A stretch of 50,595 nucleotides of DNA from Micavibrio sp. UBA2705 (GTDB lineage Bacteria > Pseudomonadota > Alphaproteobacteria > Micavibrionales > Micavibrionaceae). The notes under the pieces are model-generated. The model had not been told where the DNA came from. It did not search any database and was given only the letters and a program-made list of their open reading frames with translations. The DNA lies in the NCBI GenBank assembly GCA_002354205.1, contig DELD01000055.1, positions 1-50,595 of the forward strand. Direction: 5' to 3'. Both the position numbers and the translations under genes were made by a program. Position 1 is the first letter of the stretch, and each line of letters starts with the position of its first letter. Shown in pieces: positions 33,472 through 41,852 of this stretch.

Positions 33472-33681
33472 ATGGGTATTAAAGAAAATCTAGGCTTAGC
33501 ATTTCTTATGGCAGTAAATTGTGGGCTTTCAATCATGGATGATAATGAGGAAAATGATTGGGCGCCGTATTTATGGGGCGCAGCCACGGCATGTTATTTG
33601 ACGTCAGCGGGGCTTAGTGCCAAGGGCGGCCGCCGTAATGCTGATAAAAAGACCAAGGATGACCAGTTTGATATAATGTAG
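33472..33681 (+). CDS. Small two-helix membrane protein, paralogue B
   Basis: A 69-residue protein related to the one at 32852-33067. Shared features in the same order are LA in the first helix, NCG, a Ser, DDN-x-END, an aromatic residue, Tyr, Gly, a second hydrophobic stretch, a Lys-rich tail and the terminal FDIM. ATG 33472 is preferred (AAAGG about 9 bases upstream) over a TTG at 33454. It is the last gene of the cassette. The predicted layout is a helical hairpin with the DDN-x-END loop between helices. Confidence 0.7.
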   Translation: MGIKENLGLAFLMAVNCGLSIMDDNEENDWAPYLWGAATACYLTSAGLSAKGGRRNADKKTKDDQFDIM

Positions 33682-33707
33682 TTAAGTTTTTTGTAAGAAT
33701 AGATTAA

Positions 33708-33733
33708 AAAAGGCGCTGAGATCAGCGCCTTTT
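33708..33733. terminator. Bidirectional terminator after the small-protein cassette
   Basis: Perfect 12-base stem AAAAGGCGCTGA / TCAGCGCCTTTT around a two-base centre, with A and T flanks. It serves the cassette on the plus strand and probably the outer-membrane protein gene at 33765 on the minus strand. Confidence 0.92.
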
Positions 33734-33764
33734 ATTTTGTGTTTCTATAGCTTTCTGGTTGCCC

Positions 33765-34883
33765 TTAAAAGCCAAATGACCAACGTACGCTCATTGCGTA
33801 GTCTTGTTTCATTTGTGGGCCGTTAAGGTCTTGGTGGACCGGCGCACTGGCTTCTAGGGCGAAAACATGACCTTTAAAGTCTGTGCTTTGTGGAGTGAAG
33901 TTTGCAAATACGCCCAGTTCAGTCCATTTGCCGCCGTAATTATTCGGGTCAGCTGTTGGCACGGGGGCGGATATGTTGCTATCGCGGCCTTTGATTTTAT
34001 CTTGATCGGTATAGCTCAGGCGCGCGCCGATATTAAGGGCGCTGTTTAACTGATAGCCTGCCCATGCATTAAAAGCGTGTTTATCACCAAGGCTATAGCC
34101 CTCATCATTTTTATCCTGCAAACGAATTTCACCTTCATATTGTAAGCCCCAGCCCCAATCATTGCTATGGCCTGTATAGGTCAGCGTTGGGTGCGCATCA
34201 TATGTGCCGCTGCCAATTTGCATAGCGTAAGGTAGGCGCAATGTCGCCGTTGTGTTCATAGGGGTTAGCACTTCATCACCTTCAGTAATGCTGCCTGTAG
34301 GGATACTAAAGCCTGCACCAAAAATAAACTTATGGCTGCTGTCTTCATAAAGACGGATCAGCGCTGTGCCTTGTAAATCGCCAAGGCCGCTTGATGCCGC
34401 CTCGAAATGACCAAGCTTCGTTGTGCCTGCCATGTTATATGTGGCGTGATCCATATCTTTTTGCATATACATCGCCATGCCCATAATTGTTAGCCAGTGA
34501 TTCACGCCATACATTGCGCCAAACATATGCATTTGCATGTTCATGGTCTGCGGGACAACGCGGAAGTTGACAGGTGGGCTATTCGGGTTTGTGGTGGCGA
34601 GAACTTGTGCATCGCTTAGATCGCTCGTGCCATCGCGCATACCGTCCATACGCATATAATTGTAACGATAACTGAGCATCCATTCGCCCTTATCGTGCAA
34701 ATGTGTCCCCATGATTGTGCTTGGTTCAATAGCGCTGCCGTGATTATGCGTGCTATCGGCGCTGATATCAGTGTGGCCGCTATGGTGGCGATGGTGGTGA
34801 TTATCCGCAGCATAGGCGTTTATTGGCGCGGCAGTAAGCAGGAGTGCAGCGCTCAGCGCTGATAATTTTGTGTAAGAAAACAT
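33765..34883 (-). CDS. Outer-membrane beta-barrel protein with His-rich N-terminus
   Basis: 372 residues with a signal peptide ending near NAYA, then a His cluster (DNHHHRHHSGH and THNHG) and a Met-rich region (MNMQMHMFGAMYG). The rest alternates in short amphipathic strands with Trp, Tyr and Gly and ends in WSFGF, the terminal Phe typical of outer-membrane barrels. It resembles the transporter group related to phenol-degradation meta-pathway proteins. His and Met richness and the DUF2946-like neighbour upstream suggest copper or another soft metal; this is inference. AAGGA precedes ATG 34883. Confidence 0.78.
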   Translation of the reverse strand: MFSYTKLSALSAALLLTAAPINAYAADNHHHRHHSGHTDISADSTHNHGSAIEPSTIMGTHLHDKGEWMLSYRYNYMRMDGMRDGTSDLSDAQVLATTNPNSPPVNFRVVPQTMNMQMHMFGAMYGVNHWLTIMGMAMYMQKDMDHATYNMAGTTKLGHFEAASSGLGDLQGTALIRLYEDSSHKFIFGAGFSIPTGSITEGDEVLTPMNTTATLRLPYAMQIGSGTYDAHPTLTYTGHSNDWGWGLQYEGEIRLQDKNDEGYSLGDKHAFNAWAGYQLNSALNIGARLSYTDQDKIKGRDSNISAPVPTADPNNYGGKWTELGVFANFTPQSTDFKGHVFALEASAPVHQDLNGPQMKQDYAMSVRWSFGF

Positions 34884-34927
34884 CTGTTTTCCTTTCTTTT
34901 CTTTATAAATTTTTATGGTGTGAATGT

Positions 34928-35317
34928 TTAGAAAAGAAAAGCGGGCGGTGCACGCGGGGAAAGGGTAAGAATAAGACTTGCATTATGCAAGTTTGTTGCG
35001 GGGGCGCGGTAAAAAATCGGCTTGTTTATAATGCGCGGCTGTATGCTTAATATCTGAGAGGGGAATGCTAGGCCGAGTTGCTGGTGTTGCGTGCATATAA
35101 AGCAATGATTTAACGTGGTTTGATCTGTGTTACGCGGTGGCTTTTGACCCTCAGGCGTTATATTCGCGGGCAAAGAAATTGTTTTTACGCCCTGCGCGGT
35201 GCAAATTTCTATGCCTAGCTTGGCTTCTGCAGTGGGAATCCATAACGTTCCAAGCATGACTGACAGCATGGAAAGCAATGTAAGCAGATTTATTGATTTG
35301 TGGCGCAAGCTATTCAT
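34928..35317 (-). CDS. DUF2946-like small secreted protein
   Basis: 129 residues with an N-terminal signal segment (LLTLLSMLSVMLGTLWIP) and the spaced pattern ICTAQGVK, then NHCFICTQHQ, which matches the Cys-His layout of DUF2946 proteins often encoded beside copper-linked outer-membrane receptors. A second hydrophobic stretch lies in the C-terminal half, and the tail is Pro-rich. It lies 44 bases upstream of the barrel gene on the same strand, so a two-gene metal-handling unit is likely. The ribosome site is weak. Confidence 0.65.
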   Translation of the reverse strand: MNSLRHKSINLLTLLSMLSVMLGTLWIPTAEAKLGIEICTAQGVKTISLPANITPEGQKPPRNTDQTTLNHCFICTQHQQLGLAFPSQILSIQPRIINKPIFYRAPATNLHNASLILTLSPRAPPAFLF

Positions 35318-35567
35318 TTATCACAGATTTTATATTTCTTATAGGGGGCTACGATAATATATTACTGGCTATAGAGCCATAGAATATTGCTGTAAGAAAA
35401 AGAGATTCACAATATTCATGCGTTTTAGCAGGGAAAACGCTTTTCTTTTGATTTTTGTGACTAAAAGCTTATAATTTCTTGCATTAAGCGCCATATTATA
35501 CAAAATGAGCCTTATAAGGGCTGTGTTGTAACATGGCCGAACCTCGTAATGATACTGAAGTGTGGAT

Positions 35568-36506
35568 ATGGAAGTTTGGATTTTATTTAACGAAGAAGTC
35601 GAATCGTCAACTGCGGAAGCGTTTGAAATACGCCGCTTCATGGCAGAGGGGCGCAATATGGGGATTGATGTCAAAGTCTTTCACCCAGAGCAATTTGACT
35701 TGCTCGTGACCGAAGAAGAAACAGATTCGATTCTCATTGATGGTAAGCCTGTTTTGCTGCCTGACTTTATGTTGCCGCGTACCTATGTGATTGAAACTGG
35801 GTATTTTCCACTAGCGATTTTGCGTCAATTTGAACGTTTAGGCGTTCCTGTATACAATACGGCGTCCTGTATTGAACGCGTTGCTGATAAGCTGCGCACG
35901 CACCAGATTTTGGCTGAAAAAGGTCTGCCGACACCAACAACGATGCTGGCGAAATTCCCTGTTGATATTGACTTGGTTGAAGAACATATTGGGTTTCCTG
36001 TTGTCGTGAAAACTTTGCTCGGGGTTAATGGCTCTGGCGTTTTCTTAATTGAAAACCGCGAAGCCTTTCTTGATTTGATGAATTTGATTGGCGAAACCAA
36101 CCCAAATATTCAGCTTATTTTCCAAAAATTTGTGGCGGCAAGTAAAGGGCGTGACCTACGCGTATTTATTGTTAACGGTAAAGTGATTGCGTGTATGGAG
36201 CGCCGCGCAGCAGCGGGTGGTTTTAAAGCCAATTATTCGCAAGGTGGTTCAGTCAATGAATTTATCATTGATGAGGAGGCCGCAGAAATTTCCATTGCCA
36301 CAGCAGATGCACTTGATATTCAAGTTGCAGGTATTGATTTATTGTTCACTGAACATGGCTATACGATTTGTGAAGCGAACACGTTCCCCGGCTTTAAAGG
36401 TTTAGAAACCGCTTGTGACGTTAATGTTCCAAAGGAAATTTTTAGCGCGATGCTTGAAGATTTGGAAGCCCGTGGCGGGCCAAGACGTGCGCGTTTAGAG
36501 GCATAA
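35568..36506 (+). CDS. RimK-family ATP-grasp alpha-L-glutamate ligase
   Basis: About 312 residues of the RimK type. The N-terminal pre-ATP-grasp domain begins MEVWILFNEE; the ATP-grasp core has HQILAEKGLPTPTTMLAKFP, then GFPVVVKTLLGVNGSGVFLI as nucleotide-binding region, QKFVAASKGRDLRVFIVNGK, a KANYSQGG loop and the metal-binding ICEANTFPGFKGLE. The family attaches glutamate to proteins or small molecules (ribosomal S6, coenzyme F420, glutathione-like compounds); the acceptor here is unknown. I start at ATG 35568; GTG 35562 is an alternative with a similar weak ribosome site. Confidence 0.87.
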   Translation: MEVWILFNEEVESSTAEAFEIRRFMAEGRNMGIDVKVFHPEQFDLLVTEEETDSILIDGKPVLLPDFMLPRTYVIETGYFPLAILRQFERLGVPVYNTASCIERVADKLRTHQILAEKGLPTPTTMLAKFPVDIDLVEEHIGFPVVVKTLLGVNGSGVFLIENREAFLDLMNLIGETNPNIQLIFQKFVAASKGRDLRVFIVNGKVIACMERRAAAGGFKANYSQGGSVNEFIIDEEAAEISIATADALDIQVAGIDLLFTEHGYTICEANTFPGFKGLETACDVNVPKEIFSAMLEDLEARGGPRRARLEA

Positions 36507-36581
36507 ATAATACCTTAGTCTTGACAGTTTCCATATGTGTGTTTATCTTCCCTGTAATGCATAAAGGGAGGGGATTTTTCC

Positions 36582-36998
36582 ATGACAGAAAACAATAAGG
36601 CTGTACGCGCGCAGCTAAGTAAAGTCTTTGAAGCAGATCAGGCTGATTTGACATCGTTCTTTAATGAAGTTGTCGCCTATGGTATGGGTGTTATCGCATC
36701 AACAAATCATGACAATAATATCGTTTTAGGGGAAGCTGAACTTGACCAGATTAAGCAAGGCTTAGAGGTACAAAGCACGAAGGCTTTTGCGCGTTTCGCG
36801 CGTGACTTTAAAGATGCAAGCATAGAAAATTCTGCTGATTTTGATGGCTTTTACGAATACCCTGTTTTGCGGCATTATCAGCAGGACTATGCCATTCAAA
36901 AGGATTTGCTCGGGCGCAGCTTTGATGAAGAGGCCGCAATATTAGAATATCTTGCCCTTGAGTCTGTCTATCAAACAGCGAAAGCTAAGTTAGTATAA
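36582..36998 (+). CDS. Unknown 138-residue helical protein
   Basis: No family recognised. The protein is soluble, acidic and mostly alpha-helical, with no signal peptide and no cysteine. Notable stretches are FFNEVVAYGMGVIASTNHDN and FYEYPVLRHYQQDYAIQKDL. A GGGAGGGG site precedes the ATG. It lies 75 bases after the RimK-type ligase on the same strand and before a shared terminator, so it may be the last gene of that unit and could be linked to the ligase, but there is no direct sign. Confidence 0.65.
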   Translation: MTENNKAVRAQLSKVFEADQADLTSFFNEVVAYGMGVIASTNHDNNIVLGEAELDQIKQGLEVQSTKAFARFARDFKDASIENSADFDGFYEYPVLRHYQQDYAIQKDLLGRSFDEEAAILEYLALESVYQTAKAKLV

Positions 36999-37000
36999 TA

Positions 37001-37033
37001 AAAAAGCGCAGCTTGTGTTAAGCCGCGCTTTTT
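37001..37033. terminator. Bidirectional terminator between the 138-residue gene and ftsH
   Basis: AAAAAGCGC-A-GCTT and AAGC-C-GCGCTTTTT form a 13-pair stem with one mismatch and a five-base loop, with A and T tracts on both sides. It serves both convergent genes. Confidence 0.9.
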
Positions 37034-37054
37034 AATATTCTATATCTGTGTCTC

Positions 37055-38965
37055 TTAATGACGCGTTTCGTCGCCTTTATCTGTGACGTTACCTCCGCGC
37101 GGGACGGATGTCGTTGGCCCTGTAGGGGCTTTATCTTCCGCGCGTATAATGTCTTTGCCGTCAAGCAAGTCTTTTATTTCATCACCTGAAAGCAGTTCAT
37201 ATTCAAGCAAAGCTTCGGCAAGGGTGTGTAAGTCATCCATATGCTCTGTAAGGCAAGCTTCGGCACGGGCATATCCTTCTTCGACGATGCGGCGCACTTC
37301 GCTGTCAACAAGCGACGCTGTCGCATCTGACATGTTTTGCGACTGCCCGACAGAATGGCCAAGGAATACTTCTTCTTGGTTGCTGACGTAACGCAGTGGG
37401 CCTAATTTATCACTCAAGCCCCATTCGGTCACCATGCGCTTGGCCATGTCTGTCGCCATCTGGATATCACTTGATGCACCTGTTGTAACTTTATCAGGGC
37501 CAAAGATAATCTTCTCAGCAATACGTCCGCCCATAGCAACGGCAAGGTCGGCCTCTAGCTTGGCTTTTGATATCGATATGCGGTCACCTTCTGGTAGGCG
37601 CATAACCATACCAAGCGCGCGCCCTCGCGGCACGATTGTCGCTTTGTGGATCGGGTCTGATTCAGGCTCATTTAGCGCAACAATGGCGTGACCTGCTTCA
37701 TGGTAAGCAGTGAGCTTCTTTTCTTCGTCAGTCATCACCATGGATTTACGCTCAGCGCCCATCATGACTTTATCTTTTGCGTCTTCAAGGTCTTCGCTGC
37801 CGACAACGCGCTTACCGCGGCGCGCCGCAAGCAAGGCTGCTTCGTTAACAAGGTTTGCTAAGTCTGCGCCAGAAAATCCAGGTGTGCCACGTGCGATTAC
37901 GCTTAAATCAACGTTGGTTGATAGTGGTACTTTTTCTGCGTGGACGCTTAAAATTTTCTCGCGGCCTTTAACGTCGGGGTTTGGCACAACGATTTGACGG
38001 TCAAAACGACCCGGACGTAATAACGCAGGGTCTAGCACGTCAGGGCGGTTAGTCGCGGCGATCAAGATCACGCCTTCATTGGCTTCAAAGCCGTCCATTT
38101 CAACCAAAAGCTGGTTAAGCGTTTGTTCACGTTCATCATTACCGCCGCCAAGGCCAGCGCCACGATGGCGACCAACAGCGTCAATCTCATCAATAAAGAT
38201 GATACATGGCGCATTTTTCTTGCCTTGTTCAAACATATCACGGACGCGTGATGCACCAACGCCAACGAACATTTCAACAAAGTCAGAACCTGAAATTGTG
38301 AAAAACGGTACGTTTGCTTCGCCTGCAACGGCGCGGGCGATCAATGTTTTACCTGTACCCGGTGGGCCAACAAGTAATGCGCCTTTAGGAATTTTACCGC
38401 CAAGGCGCTGAAATTTTTGTGGGTCTTTGAGGAACTCAACAACTTCTTCAAGTTCTTGTTTTGCTTCGTCTACGCCGGCAACATCATCAAATGTGACGCG
38501 CCCTTGCTTTTCGGTAAGAAGTTTTGCACGTGAGCGACCAAACCCCATTGCACCGCCGCCGCCTTTACCTTGCATTTGACGCATGAAGAATATCCACACA
38601 CCAATAAGCAAAAGCATAGGAAACCATGAAAGCAAAACGCCAACAAGACTGATTTTATTTGGATCGTTTTGTTCAGCTTTGATACGTACGGATGTGTTGC
38701 GCAGTGGGTCAACAACATTTTCACCTGCAGGAATGATTGTGATGAATTTGCCGCCACTGCCGCTATATTCACCAGTGAGCTCCTGACCACGAATGACAAC
38801 GCTTTGGATTGTACCTTCTTGTGCCTGTGCAAGGAAGTCACTATAGGCGACGACATTGCCTTGATGGCGCTGCGCAGAGGATGTTTCTTGCGAAAGGTTA
38901 TAAAAGAATGCAAGAAGTAGGATTATACCAACCCAAATTAAAATATGACGTCCAAATCCGTTCAC
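37055..38965 (-). CDS. ftsH: ATP-dependent zinc metalloprotease FtsH
   Basis: Membrane-bound AAA+ protease that degrades misfolded membrane and regulatory proteins. The 636 residues have two N-terminal membrane helices (about 7-23 and 106-128) around a periplasmic domain, Walker A GPPGTGKT (200-207), Walker B IIFIDEIDA, the SRH ATNRPDVLDPALLRPGRFDRQ region, and the zinc site HEAGH (422-426). The start is GTG 38965, giving the usual MNGFGRHILIWV opening. It ends the pal-cpoB-tilS-ftsH order that is common in alphaproteobacteria. Confidence 0.97.
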   Translation of the reverse strand: MNGFGRHILIWVGIILLLAFFYNLSQETSSAQRHQGNVVAYSDFLAQAQEGTIQSVVIRGQELTGEYSGSGGKFITIIPAGENVVDPLRNTSVRIKAEQNDPNKISLVGVLLSWFPMLLLIGVWIFFMRQMQGKGGGGAMGFGRSRAKLLTEKQGRVTFDDVAGVDEAKQELEEVVEFLKDPQKFQRLGGKIPKGALLVGPPGTGKTLIARAVAGEANVPFFTISGSDFVEMFVGVGASRVRDMFEQGKKNAPCIIFIDEIDAVGRHRGAGLGGGNDEREQTLNQLLVEMDGFEANEGVILIAATNRPDVLDPALLRPGRFDRQIVVPNPDVKGREKILSVHAEKVPLSTNVDLSVIARGTPGFSGADLANLVNEAALLAARRGKRVVGSEDLEDAKDKVMMGAERKSMVMTDEEKKLTAYHEAGHAIVALNEPESDPIHKATIVPRGRALGMVMRLPEGDRISISKAKLEADLAVAMGGRIAEKIIFGPDKVTTGASSDIQMATDMAKRMVTEWGLSDKLGPLRYVSNQEEVFLGHSVGQSQNMSDATASLVDSEVRRIVEEGYARAEACLTEHMDDLHTLAEALLEYELLSGDEIKDLLDGKDIIRAEDKAPTGPTTSVPRGGNVTDKGDETRH

Positions 38966-39111
38966 GTGTGTATCTTTCTTATATCTGTATTATTTACAAA
39001 AAATTACGCTCAGTTAGCCCCTAGCATATTAAAGTTATCCTGTGTTTATGCAAGGTTAAAGCGGTAATAATAACAAAATAGATTGCTGCATCTTTAAATC
39101 CAGAGCGCAGA

Positions 39112-40170
39112 TTATGTTTCTTTCATGATCTGTAACATCGTGGCTTTGCTTGTCAGCTTAAATTGGCATTTATACAGCGTTGCGCCTTTAAACCCATCGG
39201 CATCATTATGCAGGCGTGTATAAAGCGATTCTAGTTTTTCGCTATTCGGCGGGTAGGGCATGGTTTGCCCTTGCAGGCTTTGCATGATGGCGCTGAGTAG
39301 GCGTAGTGCGATGTCCTCTGGCAGTTTTAAAAAGCCTTTGAAATCAATGTTATGTGCGTTTTCATCAGAGGCGTGGGTAAGCTGTTCCTGTGCTTGGTAA
39401 GTGTAATGTGAAAGAGCGTCATTTGCGCGCGCTAGGCGTTTGATAAGGGTCGTTACGCGCTTGGCGCTTAGGCCTTCTGCGCTTAATGTCTCGGTGCTGT
39501 TACGCAGGCGTACACGTTTGTATTGTTCATCCTCATTAGATGGGTCTTCAATCCATTTAACGCCTTGATTGCGGCAATATTCCAAAATCTCGTCATGGCT
39601 ATGACCAAGAAGTGGCCTGATTTTATCTAGACAGCCCTGCTCTGTCTGTAGCGGTTTCATCGCACAAAGGCCTTTGAGGCCACTGCCGCTGGTCAGGCGG
39701 ATCAAGAATGTCTCATATTGGTCATTGGCATTATGCGCGATAAACAATGCGCGGATGTTATGGGCGGCGCAATGTTCACTCATTAAGGCATAACGTGCGG
39801 CGCGGGCTTCTTCTTGGATACGGCTTTGTGGTTTCTGTGCATGCTGCCATTCTAAGGTGAAATGCAGCGCTTTTGACCAGTTTTTAACCCATGCTTTTAC
39901 TTGCTGTGCTTCCTGTGCGGCGGCTGAGCGTAGCTTGTGATCCACGGTCAAAATATGCAGGGTTTTGCCATTTGCCGCGCACCATTGATGGAGCATATGG
40001 GCAAGCCCCATGCTGTCACCGCCGCCAGATACGCCAATGGCGAGTGTGTCGGCATGGGTAAGCTGCGCGCTATAGGCGTTCATTAACGCGGCAAAACTCT
40101 CCGCATTTAAGGGGGCTGTGGCGGGGGCGCTTATATCGGCGTGATTATTTTGTTTATGAAGAACAGCCAA
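39112..40170 (-). CDS. tilS: tRNA(Ile)-lysidine synthetase
   Basis: Converts the wobble C34 of tRNA-Ile(CAU) to lysidine with ATP, an essential modification. The 352 residues show the PP-loop SGGGDSMGLA (48-57), the HKLRSAA segment, the RIQEEARAARYALM helix, AHNANDQYETFLIRL, and the SGLKGLCAMKP region, all family marks. Its first 17 bases overlap the end of cpoB, so translation is probably coupled. The C-terminal tRNA-binding part is shorter than in E. coli, as in many alphaproteobacteria. Confidence 0.94.
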   Translation of the reverse strand: MAVLHKQNNHADISAPATAPLNAESFAALMNAYSAQLTHADTLAIGVSGGGDSMGLAHMLHQWCAANGKTLHILTVDHKLRSAAAQEAQQVKAWVKNWSKALHFTLEWQHAQKPQSRIQEEARAARYALMSEHCAAHNIRALFIAHNANDQYETFLIRLTSGSGLKGLCAMKPLQTEQGCLDKIRPLLGHSHDEILEYCRNQGVKWIEDPSNEDEQYKRVRLRNSTETLSAEGLSAKRVTTLIKRLARANDALSHYTYQAQEQLTHASDENAHNIDFKGFLKLPEDIALRLLSAIMQSLQGQTMPYPPNSEKLESLYTRLHNDADGFKGATLYKCQFKLTSKATMLQIMKET

Positions 40171-41089
40171 GTTTTTTTGCTTCTTGCTGTGCGCGGCTTA
40201 CAACAGGCGTTTCTTTTGTGCCTTGTTTTGCAAGTTGGAGTAGGGCGATGCAGGCGTCTTCTTTTTTGCCCATGCCTGAAAGTGATAAGCCAAGCTTCAA
40301 AAGGTTGTCTTGTGTTTTGTTGCTATCTGGATGGTCTTGGTAGCCCTGCGCAAAAATGCGCGCGGCTTCTGAGAATTGCTGCTGCACATAATATGTTTCA
40401 CCCAGCCAATAGAGGGCGTTTGGAACTAACTGGCTGTCTTTATATGTCTGTAAAAATGCTTTAAAGCCGTCTTGCGCTGTGGGGTAGTCGCCATTTTTTA
40501 GTGACGCAAAAGCGCGGTCGTAATCTTTCGCATCATTCTTGCCAAAAGTGAGGTTGCTATCGGCATCTGGTTGCGCCGCATATCTCGGCGCTGCGCCAGT
40601 TGCAAGGTTACCTTGCGCGTTAGATAAGGGGGCACTCTCAATGCCGCTTTGCGGTGAATAAGGCTTGTCGCTGCTTGTTAATGGCGCTGTTTGTGCGGCG
40701 TTTTGCTGCTGGTTGTAAGCAAGGCCTGGCGGTACTTGCTGCGCAGATAGGCTGCCATTCGCATTTTGTGTCTGTAGCTTGTTGACGCGGAAGTTCAGCT
40801 CTTCGATTTGCCCCGTGAGCTGTTGAATCTGGCGTTCCATTGTGCCTAGGCGGTTTTCAATAGAAATGCTGTAGTTTTTTTCTAATGATGGGGTGGAAGC
40901 AACAATTTGCGGATTTGGCTGCGCAGATATTTCGCCTTTATATACGGCGCGCGACAGTGTATCAATATCGCGCTGCATACGGTCGATACGTTGATCAACA
41001 TTTTGGGCAAAAGCATAACCGCTGCCAAGGGTGGTAGCGGTTATAATAATAAGGCTCATAAATAAATTCTGGCGCATGTCTATATTCAT
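40154..41089 (-). CDS. cpoB: Tol-Pal system protein CpoB (YbgF)
   Basis: Periplasmic factor that links the Tol-Pal machine to peptidoglycan synthesis at division. The 311 residues have a signal peptide (SLIIITATTLGSGYAFA), a coiled-coil trimerisation region (about 32-105), a Gln/Ala/Ser-rich linker, and C-terminal TPR repeats (DYDRAFASLKNGDYPTAQDG, NALYWLGETYYVQQQFSEAA). The start is ATG 41089 or ATG 41077; neither has a strong ribosome site. It follows pal by 52 bases, the normal order. Confidence 0.92.
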   Translation of the reverse strand: MNIDMRQNLFMSLIIITATTLGSGYAFAQNVDQRIDRMQRDIDTLSRAVYKGEISAQPNPQIVASTPSLEKNYSISIENRLGTMERQIQQLTGQIEELNFRVNKLQTQNANGSLSAQQVPPGLAYNQQQNAAQTAPLTSSDKPYSPQSGIESAPLSNAQGNLATGAAPRYAAQPDADSNLTFGKNDAKDYDRAFASLKNGDYPTAQDGFKAFLQTYKDSQLVPNALYWLGETYYVQQQFSEAARIFAQGYQDHPDSNKTQDNLLKLGLSLSGMGKKEDACIALLQLAKQGTKETPVVSRAQQEAKKLGCSS

Positions 41090-41141
41090 TCTTAATCGTT
41101 AATATTTTTAGATCAATAATGTATATAGCAGAATGTCGTTA

Positions 41142-41663
41142 TTAATCAACTACTGTTACGCCGCGGCGGTTCTGTGCCCATGAAGATGGGTTTGAACCAA
41201 GCACTGCAGGGCGTTCTTTGCCATAGCTGATAACGTTAATGCGTGAACCATCGACGCCCAAAGCCATAAGGTAGCGACGCACGGAGTTTGCACGGCGCTC
41301 GCCAAGTGCAAGGTTGTATTCACGTGTGCCGCGCTCATCGGCGTGGCCTTCGATTGTGACGCTTACGTTAGGGTGGTTTTTAAGCCATTCAGCTTGCATG
41401 CCTAATGTTGCTTGGCCTTCGGCGTTAAGGTCGTAACGGTCATAGCCGTAAAATACGCGGTCGCCAATATTAACAACGAGGTCTTGCTGCGTGCCTGGCA
41501 TTGGACCATCAAGGTTAGTTGCATCATAACCATTTACGCCATCAACGGCAGCGCCTGTAATGCCTTCGCGGTCACTTACAGAAAGGTCAGTTTGTGATGT
41601 GTCGCCTGAACATGCTGTGACAAGCAAAGCTAGGCTTAAAACGATAAAGTGACGAAATGACAT
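41142..41663 (-). CDS. pal: Peptidoglycan-associated lipoprotein Pal
   Basis: Outer-membrane lipoprotein that binds peptidoglycan. The 173 residues begin with a lipoprotein signal with lipobox LVTAC (Cys18), then a short linker and the OmpA-like domain with VTIEGHADERGTREYNLALGE and RRANSVRRYLMALG, the diaminopimelate-binding region. GAGG lies about 9 bases before ATG 41663. It starts the pal-cpoB-tilS-ftsH run; tolB, normally directly upstream, is absent here. Confidence 0.96.
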   Translation of the reverse strand: MSFRHFIVLSLALLVTACSGDTSQTDLSVSDREGITGAAVDGVNGYDATNLDGPMPGTQQDLVVNIGDRVFYGYDRYDLNAEGQATLGMQAEWLKNHPNVSVTIEGHADERGTREYNLALGERRANSVRRYLMALGVDGSRINVISYGKERPAVLGSNPSSWAQNRRGVTVVD

Positions 41664-41852
41664 TTAAATGGTCCTCTTAATAACAAAATATATAAAACAG
41701 TAGACTCGTCTTGTGATGTACTAAGATAGGAACTTGCTTTGCCGCGTGCAAGGGGGGCTGCATGGGGGAGGGGCTTTTTATACCCAGTTTTGTTTGATGG
41801 TGATGGTTTTACGCCGCGTGATACATATTGCAGTATGTGCGCTCTGCGCGGC

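Noticed and set aside
34616..34813. 65-codon frame on the minus strand with Ile/Ala-rich sequence
   Set aside because: It is an out-of-frame reading of the His-rich start of the outer-membrane protein.
35533..35712. Short frame from ATG 35533 starting MAEPRNDTEVW
   Set aside because: It runs into a stop in a frame that overlaps the RimK-type ligase, and no ribosome site or family supports it.
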